A stretch of DNA of 64,000 bases, taken from the NCBI RefSeq assembly GCF_014216315.1, contig NZ_CP045703.1, positions 1 to 64,000 of the forward strand, in the 5' to 3' direction. The notes under the pieces are model-generated. The model was not told where the DNA came from, did no database searches, and saw only the letters and a program-made list of their open reading frames with translations. Positions 26,576 through 35,302 of the stretch are shown here, piece by piece. Source of the stretch: Streptomyces finlayi (lineage in GTDB: Bacteria; Actinomycetota; Actinomycetes; Streptomycetales; Streptomycetaceae). Every line of letters begins with the position of its first letter. Position 1 is the stretch's first letter. The translations under genes were made by a program, and so were the position numbers.

Positions 26576-26609
26576 TCAATACGGTGGGGCCGAAGGAATG
26601 ACCGATGGA
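26576..26609 (-). promoter_or_regulatory. Class A shared upstream element, copy 3
   Basis: On the minus strand it reads ATCGGTC, five bases, TTCGGCC, then CCACCGTATTGAT, about 108 bp upstream of the condensation-like gene. It also lies between this gene and the divergent LuxR-family regulator, so it could serve both. Confidence 0.55.
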
Positions 26610-26886
26610 ACACGCGCCGATTCCTTCGGCCGGAAGGCGTCCTGCCTAGGGAGCGGGGGCCGTGCTAGCGTCTGGACACGTCACAGGTGTACACTGTTCA
26701 CCAGCGGTCGGCGGGCGTAGCGGGGGGACTCGAATTCACCGTCACAATTGTCCGAAGAAGCTCTTCCTGCCAGGGCTTCAACGGCTTGGCAGTGGCCGAG
26801 AAACGGCCTTGACGACGCTGGTTCGGACACGCTTTACCGGACCCGCTGCGTCGTCCAGTCATTCACTGTTCAGGAGATGTAGGGCG
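26610..26886. promoter_or_regulatory. Upstream region of the LuxR-family regulator
   Basis: A 277-bp non-coding stretch with lower GC than its surroundings. It contains AGGAGATG about a dozen bases before the regulator start. No strong promoter consensus can be fixed. Confidence 0.35.
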
Positions 26887-29766
26887 ATGGTCCAGGAGCT
26901 GTTCGGCAGGAGCGAAGAATTCAAAATCATCACTGAGATGCTCGATTCCGCTGTCGCGGGTGCGGGCGCGGTCTCGCTGATGGAGGGAATGATCGGGACG
27001 GGGAAGACCGCTCTGCTCCGCTGGGCCGAGGCGACCGCCCGCGACAAGGGAATGGTCGTACTCTCCGCCACCGCGTCCCCCGTCGAACAGCACTTCTCGC
27101 TGGGCATCGTGCACCAGCTTCTGGCCACCCTGCCGCAGACCGCGCAGGGCTGGGAGCGCGCCCTGGCCACGTCCACCAAGAGCGACGGCGGCCGGACCGG
27201 GCACGACTACCCGCTGCTCGCGGAACTGTGCGCGGGCGTCGGCCGGGCGGCACGGTGCTCCCCGATCCTCCTGACGGTCGACTCCCTACAGCACGCCGAC
27301 CGCGAGTCCCTGCTCTGGCTCGGCTTCCTCAGCCGCCGCCTGGCCAACCTGCCCGTGGTGCTGCTCGCCACCAAACGCTGCGGCGAGACGGCGAGCGACC
27401 AGCACCTGCTGGTCGAGTTCATGGAGGGCATCCGCCCCGACCGCCACATCCACCTGCGCGACCTGAGCCCCAGCGCCGCGTCCGATCTGGCCGCCGCGCT
27501 GTGCGGCCACGACCACGAGTCCGTGGACGCGCTGGTGGCCGGCGCGGGCGGCAACCCGTATCTGCTGACCGAACAGATGCGCAACGTACCCGCCGAGCAG
27601 ATACGGACCACGTCCGCGGGCCCCGGCGCCCGGCCCCACGACGGTCCAGGGCATGCCGCCGACGAGATCAGCGCCGAGCAGCCACCGGCGGGCCCGCAGG
27701 ACGAACGGGTGCACCTTCAGGGCGTCAAGGAGCGCATCCTGTGCATGCTCCGCCGTCTCGATCCGCACTGCCTGAAAATCGCCCGGGCGGCCAGCACCCT
27801 CGGCTCACCCCTGGATCCCGCCATCCTCTCCGACCTGTGCGGGGTGCCGACGGAGGAGGCGTGCCGCAGCCTGTCGCGGCTCACCGAGTCCGGGCTGCTG
27901 TGCCGGCACGACATGAAGTTCCGCCACCCCCTGCTGTCGGAACTCCTCTACCAGGACATCCCGTGCGCCGAGCGCGCCGAACTCCATCTGCTCGCCGCCC
28001 GGTTCATGCGGCGCAGGGGCGCGCCGCCCGCGGACGTCTCCGCGCATCTGCTGCGCTCCCACCGGCTCGACGAGCCGTGGATGGTCCGGCTGCTCCTGGA
28101 CGCCGCGCAGGGCATGGTCGGCCGCGACCCCGCGCGGGCCAGGCGGCTGATCGAGAAGGCCGTCCTGCACGGCGTACCCGACGAACTGGCAGTCCGCGCC
28201 GAGGGAATGCGGATCCAGGCGCTCACCGCCCTCGACCTGCCGGCCTCCGCCCGCGCGCTCACCGCGCACGCCGCCGGGCCCCTGCGGCCCGAGGAACGGC
28301 TCCGTGAGGCGCTGCGGCTGTCCGACATCCTGCTGCGGCTCGACGAACTCAGCGGTGCCCGAGAGGTCCTGGAGAAGGCCCGGGCCGAACTCGGCTCCGC
28401 CGACCCCTCGTCGGCCGCACGGCTGCGGCGCCGGCTCACCCATGTCCGGCTCCACGAGGGCACCTACCGCGCGGATGACCGGTGCGGCGGGGAGGACCGG
28501 CTCGAACGGGTGCTGCTGCTGCGCACCGCGACGGGCGACTCGGCCCGGGCCGCCCGGCGCATCGCCAACCGGTCCCTGACCGTGCCCCGCGCGCCGTACG
28601 GCTCCTCCACCTGGTACCACGCGTTGCTCGCCCTGCTGTGGTCGGGCGACGTGGACGAGGCACGGCGGCACCTGGACACCGAGGTGCGGCTGGCCCGCGC
28701 CCAGGGAGCGGTGACCCGGATCGCGGAGGCCCTGGTCGTAAGGGCTCTGGTACAGCTGCACCGGGGCCTGCTCGCGGACGCCGAGGACGACGCCTGCCAG
28801 TCGCTCGAACTGCTCACCCGGATCCGTGCCTCGCGCCACCACGTGGGAGCGCTGGCCCGCAGCGTCCTCATCGACGTGGCCCTGGAGAAGGACGACATCG
28901 CCGCGGCCAGCGCCCTGCTCGACGAGGCGCCGCCGCTCGCGGGTGAGCAGCCCCGCACCTGGTGGCGGCTGTACCTCCTGCACAGCGCGGGCCGTGCTCT
29001 TGGCCGGCTCGGGCAGGTCCCGCGCGGTCTCGCCCTGATCGCCCAGTGCGAGGAGGAACTGGCCCGCAGGGGCATCGTCAACCCCGCGGTCCTGCCCTGG
29101 CGCTCCACCCGCTCCGGGCTCCTGCTGGCGCAGCGCAACGTGGTCGCGGCCCGCCGCGCGGCCCGCGAGGAGACCGAGCTCGCCCGCCGCTGGAACGCGC
29201 CCTTCGCGCTGGGCCGCGCTCTGGTCGCGGAGGCCGCGGCGAGCTCGGGATCCGAGGCGCTGCACCTCACGGGCCAGGCCCTGGACATCCTCGAACCGTC
29301 CCCCACGCCCCTGCTGTTCGCCCACGCCCTGTACGAGGCGGGGCGTGCCCACCGCCAGGCCGGCAAGGCCCGGCGCACCCGTGAACTGCTGCACCGGGCC
29401 AATGAGATGGCCATCTCGCTCGGCGCCGACGGGCTGGTGGAGGCGGTGCAGTGGGAGCTGCGGTACGCGGGCGGCCGGCCCGATCCGCGCAAGGACTCCG
29501 CCGAGTCGTTGCTCACCCCCACCGAGCGGCAGGTCTCGGAGCTGGCCGCGCGCGGGATGAGCAACCGGGACATCGCGCGGCTGCTCAAGGTGAGCCTGCG
29601 CAACATCGAGTCCCATCTCACTCACTCCTACCGCAAGTTGCGGATCAGCAGGCGGCACGAGCTGGCCAAGTACTTCCCGCCCGAGGAGGAGCCCGCGGCG
29701 CCGCCGGTACTGCTGCGGCAGATCCGCACCGCGCTCACCCCGCCACATCAGCTGCGGACCGGCTGA
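26887..29766 (+). CDS. LAL-type LuxR-family ATP-binding regulator
   Basis: 959 residues from ATG 26887. An N-terminal AAA-type ATPase domain has Walker A EGMIGTGKTALL (about 35-46) and a Walker B-like ILLTVDSLQHAD. A long helical tetratricopeptide-like middle follows, then a C-terminal LuxR helix-turn-helix (LLTPTERQVSELAARGMSNR, then DIARLLKVSLRNIESHL). Large ATP-binding LuxR (LAL) proteins are pathway activators in Streptomyces clusters. It is the last gene of the cluster, transcribed toward the IS6 remnant, and makes a third regulator beside the BTAD and XRE-cupin proteins. Confidence 0.92.
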   Translation: MVQELFGRSEEFKIITEMLDSAVAGAGAVSLMEGMIGTGKTALLRWAEATARDKGMVVLSATASPVEQHFSLGIVHQLLATLPQTAQGWERALATSTKSDGGRTGHDYPLLAELCAGVGRAARCSPILLTVDSLQHADRESLLWLGFLSRRLANLPVVLLATKRCGETASDQHLLVEFMEGIRPDRHIHLRDLSPSAASDLAAALCGHDHESVDALVAGAGGNPYLLTEQMRNVPAEQIRTTSAGPGARPHDGPGHAADEISAEQPPAGPQDERVHLQGVKERILCMLRRLDPHCLKIARAASTLGSPLDPAILSDLCGVPTEEACRSLSRLTESGLLCRHDMKFRHPLLSELLYQDIPCAERAELHLLAARFMRRRGAPPADVSAHLLRSHRLDEPWMVRLLLDAAQGMVGRDPARARRLIEKAVLHGVPDELAVRAEGMRIQALTALDLPASARALTAHAAGPLRPEERLREALRLSDILLRLDELSGAREVLEKARAELGSADPSSAARLRRRLTHVRLHEGTYRADDRCGGEDRLERVLLLRTATGDSARAARRIANRSLTVPRAPYGSSTWYHALLALLWSGDVDEARRHLDTEVRLARAQGAVTRIAEALVVRALVQLHRGLLADAEDDACQSLELLTRIRASRHHVGALARSVLIDVALEKDDIAAASALLDEAPPLAGEQPRTWWRLYLLHSAGRALGRLGQVPRGLALIAQCEEELARRGIVNPAVLPWRSTRSGLLLAQRNVVAARRAAREETELARRWNAPFALGRALVAEAAASSGSEALHLTGQALDILEPSPTPLLFAHALYEAGRAHRQAGKARRTRELLHRANEMAISLGADGLVEAVQWELRYAGGRPDPRKDSAESLLTPTERQVSELAARGMSNRDIARLLKVSLRNIESHLTHSYRKLRISRRHELAKYFPPEEEPAAPPVLLRQIRTALTPPHQLRTG

Positions 29767-29867
29767 CCATCGAGGGGCTCTCGCCGGCGGACGGACGGCC
29801 GTGCGGGGGGGGCGTGTGCTGGGGGCTCGGGGTGTGCTGGGGGTGCGACTCCGTGATCTGCGGAAGA

Positions 29868-30165
29868 ACTGCCGGGCCGCGGCGGTGTCCCGCCGGTTCT
29901 GGAGAGGGATGTCCAGGACGGTGCCGTCGGCGTCCACGGCCCGCCACAGGTACTTGTGCTCGCCGTTGATCTTCACGAAGACCTCGTCCAGGTCCCACTT
30001 GTCGCCCGGCTGCACACGCCGGCGACGCAGGCTGCTGGCGCAGGCCTGCCCGAACTTCGCACACCACCGGCGCACTGTCTCGTGGGAGACGACCACACCG
30101 CACTGCAGCAACAGCACGACCAACTCCAAGATCATCCCAAGCCCGTCAGCCAACGTGACAACGCC
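29868..30165 (-). mobile_element. Truncated IS6-family element, right-hand copy
   Basis: It is nearly identical to 7830-8083 of the left copy (a few mismatches near 29870-29935) and then to 8215-8263 including the terminal repeat. About 131 bp between two CAACA direct repeats are deleted. The left terminus is missing. It has the same direction as the left copy. The transposase frame keeps GVVVSHETVRRWCAKFGQA and WDLDEVFVKING but not the rest of the DDE core. Confidence 0.8.
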
Positions 30166-30184
30166 AACGCGTCTACCAGGAGGA

Positions 30185-30240
30185 GACCATCCCCCGCGGG
30201 TGCGGGGAGCAGACTGCTCCCCGCACCCGCGGGGATGGTC
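30185..30240. repeat. Head-to-head pair of type I-E CRISPR-like repeats
   Basis: CTGCTCCCCGCACCCGCGGG continued by GATGGTC (30214-30240) has the form of actinobacterial type I-E CRISPR repeats. Its reverse complement, with one extra C, occupies 30185-30212, with a single base between them. There is no spacer array and there are no cas genes nearby. It could be a folded-back relic of an array end or simply a 27-bp hairpin. Confidence 0.5.
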
Positions 30241-30353
30241 CTGGCCAGGGCCCGTCGGACTGGTAGTCAGGTTCCCTGCAGCCCGCACGGAGTCCGCGTT
30301 GCGGCATGATGCTGCGTAGCTCAGTCGCTGAAAATGAACGGAATCGGGATTTC

Positions 30354-30917
30354 ATGACGAGTGCGCCGGACTACAGCCAGGGGATCGACGTCGAACGTGC
30401 TCTGAAGTTCGCCGTGCAGCACATTCGTGGAGACCGCGTTCAGATCATTGAGGGGATCATCGAGACCGTGTCACCGACCTGGGATCACGAGCGTGCCGCG
30501 AAACTTGTGCGGCGGCAGATCGAGGCTCGGGTTGACGAGCTTGGATGCGTCGAGGGTTCCGGAAACCTGGATTTGCCTGGGTCGTCGAACTGGTACGTTC
30601 CCGACATCGCAGTCGTCCCTGAGGATCTCGCAAGGGGTGGCGGCGCGTTGCTTCCGGATCAGACGCTGCTGATCGTCGAGGTGACTTCAGAGTCAAATGC
30701 GGAGACGGATCGAGTGGTGAAGCGCCGCAGGTACGCGGAATACGGTGCTCCTCTCTACCTTCTCGTCGACCGCGTCGAGGGTAGCTTGACTTTGTTTTCA
30801 GAGCCGGGACGGCTTGGCTACACACGAGTCGACGGACCGCACCCCTTCGGGACGTCCGTGCACCTCCCCGAACCCTTCGGCGTAGACATCGATACCCGTG
30901 GCCTGCAGGCGATCTGA
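30354..30917 (+). CDS. Uma2-family (PD-(D/E)XK fold) nuclease-like protein
   Basis: 187 residues from ATG 30354 (an upstream ATG at 30306 is less likely). The DUF820/Uma2 pattern is WDHERAAKLVRRQI, NWYVPDIAVVPEDL with the conserved Pro-Asp, LLIVEVTSESNAETD with Glu, and KRRRYAEYGAPLYLLVD with Lys and Tyr. The fold is that of restriction-type endonucleases. The biological role of these abundant Streptomyces proteins is not settled. It stands alone, next to the IS6 remnant and the CRISPR-like repeats. Confidence 0.8.
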   Translation: MTSAPDYSQGIDVERALKFAVQHIRGDRVQIIEGIIETVSPTWDHERAAKLVRRQIEARVDELGCVEGSGNLDLPGSSNWYVPDIAVVPEDLARGGGALLPDQTLLIVEVTSESNAETDRVVKRRRYAEYGAPLYLLVDRVEGSLTLFSEPGRLGYTRVDGPHPFGTSVHLPEPFGVDIDTRGLQAI

Positions 30918-31042
30918 TTTACGGCCAGGGCGAGTCCGATGTTGGGTAGCTCAGCTTCGAGACTGGTTATCCGGAAGGCCACGTGCTTCCTGCCGGCCGC
31001 GCGAGTGCGACACGGGCCAGGTCGACGCCGCTCGACGAGGTG

Positions 31043-32367
31043 TCACTCATACCGAACTCCCGTCGCGGTGGTGGTTCCGAGGAAGGCCGCGATGTCGGCG
31101 GCCGCGTCACGGTCGGTCAGGTCGTCCAAGCCGCGCTCGGCCTGGACGGCGGAGTAGGCGGCGAGACCTACGGCCAGGCCGTCCAGCACACTGCGCACCA
31201 GGTCGGGCCGCGATGCGGTCAGGGCACCGGACGCCTCCTGCTCGTCCCAGCCCTCCGCTGCCTCGAACTCGGCCGCCACGTGCTCGGCCGCGGTCTGCTG
31301 GGCGAGCTGGGCGCGGATGTACTCCGCCGGACGGGCCGGGCGCCAGGTCAGCATCCAGGAGTGGAGCTCCGCCGCGATCGTGTCGGCGTCCAGGCCCGCG
31401 TCGATCCACGGGCGCAGCACGAATTCCAGGCGCCGCAGCCGTACGCGCTGGGTCCACTGGACCCGGGCCCGCACCTGCCGGGTAATCCAGATACCGCGCT
31501 GCACCTGACGAGCCGTCCGGCGGCCCCCCGGGCTGTTGCCGCTGACTTTGTGGGCGGAAGGAGACGTGGTGGAGCGGCTCGCGCGCTCGCGCGAGGTGTC
31601 TTTACAACCTGTCTCAACATCAACTGCGGGCTGCCGGTGGTAACTACCAGGAGAATGGGGCTCACGGCCACTGGAGCAGGAGTTATCCACAGCCGGGTTA
31701 TCCACAGGGTGGCCCCCACGGCGAACTGCCTGTTCGCAACGGCCGGTCCGGTGACTCTGCTTCCGCCGGGCGTCACTCCGAGCGCCCGAGGCGACGACCG
31801 CGAGCTCCCGGCCGGCGGGAGTCACTCCGCACACCCGCGCCTCGTAGCCCGTCCCGTCCAGCCGGTGCCCCATGGCGTCGTCGAACGCCTGGGGGATCAC
31901 CGCGCCGTAGATCGTCGCCGTCGCCATGTACGCCTCGCCGGGCAGCGCGAGGTTGCGCTTGCTGCCGTGGACCATCCAGACCAGGGCGCCGAGCTCCCGC
32001 AGCACCTGTACATGCCGCTTCACTGTCGCCTCCGACAGCCCGGTCCGCTCGGTAACGCCCGCCAGGCCGTAGACCACGATGCCGCGCCGGAAGTCCATGC
32101 GGGCCGCGAGATCCCGCGCGACCACGACGGTCGTCGGACCGACCCTCGGGTGCAGGCCTGACCCCGCCAGCCAGACCACCGCTCGAAGCCACGCCCGCGG
32201 CTCAGCACGACGTGACCGTGTACGCAGCACGTCCTGCTCCTCCCCCACAACCGGCCGCTGCGGTGCGGCGTCCAGGGCGGGATGCTTGGCCGAGTCGACG
32301 GCCGCCGCGCTCTCAGCCGTACGAGCAACGGGCATCCGTAGGCCCGCAGGCGCCAGGGGGCTCATCG
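31043..32367 (-). CDS. Winged-helix DNA-binding protein, possible replication or plasmid regulator
   Basis: 441 residues from ATG 32365-32367. The segment VYGLAGVTERTGLSEATVKR followed by HVQVLRELGALVWM is a winged helix. The middle (SGREPHSPG and neighbours) is low complexity, and the C-terminal half is a helical domain with VQWTQRVRLRRLEFVLRPWI. I do not recognise the exact family. Streptomyces plasmids commonly carry such proteins near replication or transfer genes. A row of five hairpins lies 230-430 bp upstream, so a replication initiator acting on a structured origin is possible but unproven. Confidence 0.6.
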
Positions 32368-32598
32368 GAACACCGCCATGACGGAGACGGAGGCGGCGCG
32401 AGGGCGGATGAAAGGGCCTCTGCCCTCGCGCCCGCAGAGCAAGGGCAGGGGCAGGGAAGTGATCTTCACCGCGCAGCGCCCGCTCCGCAGCGCGGGAACA
32501 GGCCGGAAAAGGGATGTGTGGGCATGCCGAAGCTGGCCGCCGCACGAAACGTCGTGCACAATGACTCCCGTGACGCGGGGCCCGCCTCGTGACACGAC

Positions 32599-32793
32599 GA
32601 AGCCCCGAAAAGGCTTCGGTTTCCGGAGAGAAACCTGATGTTGAACCGCTCGACCGGCGTACCACCGGGCGGGCAATCCCTTCGGGGAGCTCGTCAAAGC
32701 TCCCCGGTGTCAGATGGGCACTCCACCCGAGGTGACGTCAATCACCTCGCGGCTCGAAGGCCCGGGGCGGCAGGCCCTGATGGGTGCCGCCCC
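32599..32793. repeat. Five consecutive hairpins in a gene-free stretch
   Basis: Five perfect stems follow one another: CGAAGCC/GGCTTCG (32599-32619), GGTTTC/GAAACC (32619-32636), CGGGGAGC/GCTCCCCG (32683-32706), CGAGGTGA/TCACCTCG (32728-32749) and GGGGCGGCA/TGCCGCCCC (32764-32793). No coding sequence covers them. Possible meanings are an origin, a structured RNA or a telomere-like fold-back region. Confidence 0.5.
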
Positions 32794-33425
32794 AGAAGGA
32801 CCTATATCATCCCGGCTCCCTCAGCAGAGGCGTGTGCAGGGGCGTATGCAGGCAGCACGAACACCCCGTCGAAGGTCCAGCGACTGAGGTCGCTGAGCCC
32901 ACGGCGGGGTGCAGTGTGTGCGCGTGCGGGTACGGGTACCCTGATCACGTCGCCACCTCCTGGTTCCTAGGAGTGCGCGGCCGGCCCAAGGACCTCCACT
33001 ACAAGGTTCTTTGGCCTGAGTGGCCCCTCCCGGTTGCCAAGCCGGTCGACGGGGCCACTCGCATTTTGCTTTACGTCGATCGCCACCTTATCGCCCCAGA
33101 AGGACTCGTTCCCCGCTTGGGCGCGACGTGGCGCCCTAAGCGCTGACGGATCCTCATGAGGCGTTCCGGGGCGAGGAACGCGCCGGTGGCAGCGCGCTTT
33201 TCGGGGTTCGGTATCAGCTGGTGGGGGCGTCGCTGGCGGCACGATGTGCCTGGATCACGTATGCGTACGCGGCTCCGAGGTGGCCGTACGCCGTGGCAGA
33301 GCCCACAGGGATCGCGGAGGCGGCCGACTCTGCGGCCCGGCCCAGCTGCTGGGCAACGGCGGGGAGGAGGGGCGGCGTAGCTGCGAACTCACCCAGGCTC
33401 CGCGCGATCTCGGAGAGGGGAGCGT
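32794..33425. other. Non-coding or degenerate sequence
   Basis: Apart from the terminator at 33018-33060, no gene can be supported here. Short open frames exist on both strands but lack ribosome sites and family resemblance. Confidence 0.4.
33018..33060 (+). terminator. Intrinsic terminator-like hairpin with T-rich tail
   Basis: GAGTGGCCCC pairs with GGGGCCACTC, with an inner CCGG/CCGG stem, followed on the plus strand by GCATTTTGCTTT. This is one of the few classic-looking terminators in the window. What it terminates is not clear. Confidence 0.5.
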
Positions 33426-33717
33426 CCTCAAGTACGCCGGTCGGACCGTCCGCGCCCGAAAGTGCGGGGATCCACCCGTTCGCGTGAACCTTGCCCGGCC
33501 GAAACGCGTGCCGACGCTCGCGCAGGAACGGGCCCTGGAAAGGGCGATGGCAGCCAGGTCCACCTGCCCGGAGTGCAAGCGCCGGACCGGTTCGGCCAGT
33601 ACAGCACCCACGAACTCGGCATCCAGCCCGAGGCGTACGACCCGAAACTCGACGTCGACTTCACCCCGCTGCGAAGAGCAGGACCTGACCCCCGCCGGCC
33701 TCGGCCAGGCCGCCTGA
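33426..33717 (+). pseudogene. Remnant of an RRQRL-motif-type zinc-binding protein
   Basis: The frame contains VNLARPKRVPTLAQERALER followed by AMAARSTCPECKRR, which resembles the middle of small Streptomyces zinc-binding proteins with paired CxxC motifs. The second CxxC pair and the N-terminal motif are missing, and the sequence passes into another frame near 33595. The identification is from memory of the family and needs a profile search. Confidence 0.35.
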
Positions 33718-33970
33718 ACCGTGAGGTGAACTAGCTGGTGACGCCTTCACGGGAGCGGGCCGGTATAGGCCGGTATAGCCCAGAATCCTGCTACGAGGGT
33801 CAGCCTCCAACACCGTGGCCTGGGCAGGTGATCCGATAGCGCTGCCGTGGGGACGGGGTTTGTGACGGTTCTCGTGAGCCCTCGCCGTATTCCAGAGGGA
33901 TACCCGCGCTGATCTGCCAGCGGCAGAACACCAGCCGGACCGGGCCCGACGATCACTACAGTCCAGTCTC

Positions 33971-34696
33971 ATGACCACGATTACGACGCGTACGGTCGAG
34001 TATCCGGCCGACGGTTTGACGATGATCGGGCACCTCGCGCTCCCGGCCGGTGTCGACCGCCGGCCCGCGGTGCTGCTCGGACCAGAGGGCATGGGGCTCA
34101 GCGACGTCGAGCGCCGCCGGGCCGATGCTCTCGCCGAACTGGGATATATAGCGCTGGCCTTCGACCTCCACGGCGGGCGCTATTTGGGCGACCCCGAGGA
34201 GATGCTGGCCCGTTGCCTGCCGCTGCTCGCTGATCCCGACCGGATGCGGGACATCGGCCATGCGGCGCTCGACGTGTTGCGCACCGAACCGCGGACAGAC
34301 CCCGACCGGATCGCCGCCGTCGGCTACGGCACCGGGGGCGCCGTCGGGCTGGAACTCGGGCGCGGCGGCGTCAGCCTGCGCGCGATCGGGACAGTCAACG
34401 CAACTACCACGGGCCGACCGGGCGAGGCGGCGCGCATTCGCTGCCCGGTGTGGGCCGGGGTCGGGTCAAAAGACCCGATCATGCCGCCCGCGCAACGGGA
34501 CGCGTTCACCGCTGAGATGCAAGCCGCGGGCGTCGACTGGCGCCTCACGGTCTACGGCGGCGCCTTGCACGCCTTCCACCACCCGCCGGTCGCCCACCCT
34601 GTGGTCCCCGGCGTCGGCTACCACCCACGGCACGCGCAGCGCGCCTGGCGCGACGTCGTCGACCTGCTCGCCGAGTGCCTGCCCGTGACGGAGTAA
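33971..34696 (+). CDS. Dienelactone-hydrolase-family protein without the nucleophile
   Basis: 241 residues, alpha/beta hydrolase. Markers are RPAVLLGPEGMGLSDVERRR, YIALAFDLHGGRY, DRIAAVGYGTGGAVGLELGR, VGSKDPIMPPAQRDAF and YGGALHAFHHP with the catalytic His. In dienelactone hydrolases the elbow is GYCFGG. Here it is GYGTGG, with Gly120 in place of the catalytic Cys. Unless Thr121 substitutes, the enzyme is probably inactive. The gene stands alone between pseudogenes. It is otherwise full length. Confidence 0.8.
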   Translation: MTTITTRTVEYPADGLTMIGHLALPAGVDRRPAVLLGPEGMGLSDVERRRADALAELGYIALAFDLHGGRYLGDPEEMLARCLPLLADPDRMRDIGHAALDVLRTEPRTDPDRIAAVGYGTGGAVGLELGRGGVSLRAIGTVNATTTGRPGEAARIRCPVWAGVGSKDPIMPPAQRDAFTAEMQAAGVDWRLTVYGGALHAFHHPPVAHPVVPGVGYHPRHAQRAWRDVVDLLAECLPVTE

Positions 34697-34769
34697 CTGG
34701 GGCATGTCCCAGGTAAGCATGCTGGCGCCGGGCACTGACAGTCCCGACCAGCGGGAACAGTCTGCGCGT

Positions 34770-35130
34770 AAAAGGCCGGGCAGATGGGCGGGGCTCAGGA
34801 CGTCGCTTCGGGCGGTCGTCCCAGCGGTGGGTGGTCCAGGCCCGGCGGATCAGACTACGAACGGTGATGATCGTGTCCGCGAGGTCGAAGAAGGCGTTGG
34901 CGACGGTCGCACGGCGCTCGTAGCAGCGGGCAATTCGGTGGAAGGCGTTCTGCCAGGCGTGCGCGGGCTCGACGTGCCACCGCTCGCCGGCCTGGATCGG
35001 CGCCCTCTCGCCCTTGTGCGCGATGCGGCCGTGCAGGTTGCGGGCGGTCAGTTCGGTGCGGGTCTTGTCCGTAGCCGGCATCCAGGTGCACGGTGATGTC
35101 GTCGGGCACGGCGGTGCCCCGAATGCGGGC
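34770..35130 (-). pseudogene. IS5-family transposase C-terminal fragment
   Basis: The minus frame reads NLHGRIAHKGERAPIQAGER, then RWHVEPAHAWQNAFHRIARC and ADTIITVRSLIRRAWTTHRW, the typical C-terminal block of IS5-group transposases including the last catalytic region. The N-terminal two thirds are absent. It abuts the TnpB remnant at 35133. Confidence 0.7.
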
Positions 35131-35132
35131 AC

Positions 35133-35267
35133 ATCGCCAAGGAGAACCGGCTCACCCAGGAGAAGTTCCACTGCGTCGTCTGCGGCCACAGGGCGCACGA
35201 CGACATGGTGGGCGCCCTGAACGTTCTACGGGCCGGGCTGGTTCGTCGCGAAGCCCAACCGGCATAG
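35133..35267 (+). pseudogene. TnpB C-terminal remnant 1
   Basis: 45 codons, with KFHCVVCGHRAHDDMVGALN and a terminal LVRREAQPA before TAG. The CxxC knuckle and the NVLRAGL tail are those of IS605-type TnpB proteins. The 3' flank 35268-35302 is a hairpin-forming right end (GAGAAGCCCTCTCG ... GAGGGGGAGGAGTCAC). Confidence 0.7.
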
Positions 35268-35302
35268 CGAGAAGCCCTCTCGTCCACGAGGGGGAGGAGT
35301 CA
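35268..35302 (+). ncRNA. Right-end hairpin of TnpB remnant 1 (omega-RNA 3' part)
   Basis: CCCTCTCGTCC and the downstream GAGGGGGAGG form the hairpin found at the right end of TnpB elements, where the guide RNA scaffold overlaps the gene end. The same sequence follows remnant 2 on the other strand (47108-47144). Confidence 0.4.

Noticed and set aside
29790..29860. The G-rich GTGCTGGGGGT direct repeats after the LuxR gene as a regulatory element
   Set aside because: They are low-complexity, with no partner elsewhere in the cluster and no clear role. They may only be slippage at the IS6 junction.
27805..30288. An 827-codon minus-strand frame across the LuxR gene and the IS6 remnant
   Set aside because: Only its first 100 codons (IS6 transposase) make sense. 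The rest is antisense to the LAL regulator.
30185..30300. A functional CRISPR array
   Set aside because: Only two inverted repeats are present with no second spacer, no leader and no cas genes. The next expected repeat near 30272 matches only partly.
32599..32793. The hairpin row as a Streptomyces telomere
   Set aside because: It is internal, the loops are not the GCGA/GCA type typical of telomeres, and it lacks the conserved terminal sequence. It is kept only as an unexplained structure.
32638..32970. A 110-codon plus-strand gene over the hairpin row
   Set aside because: Pro/Arg/Gly/Ser-rich translation without a motif or ribosome site. The hairpins explain the sequence better.
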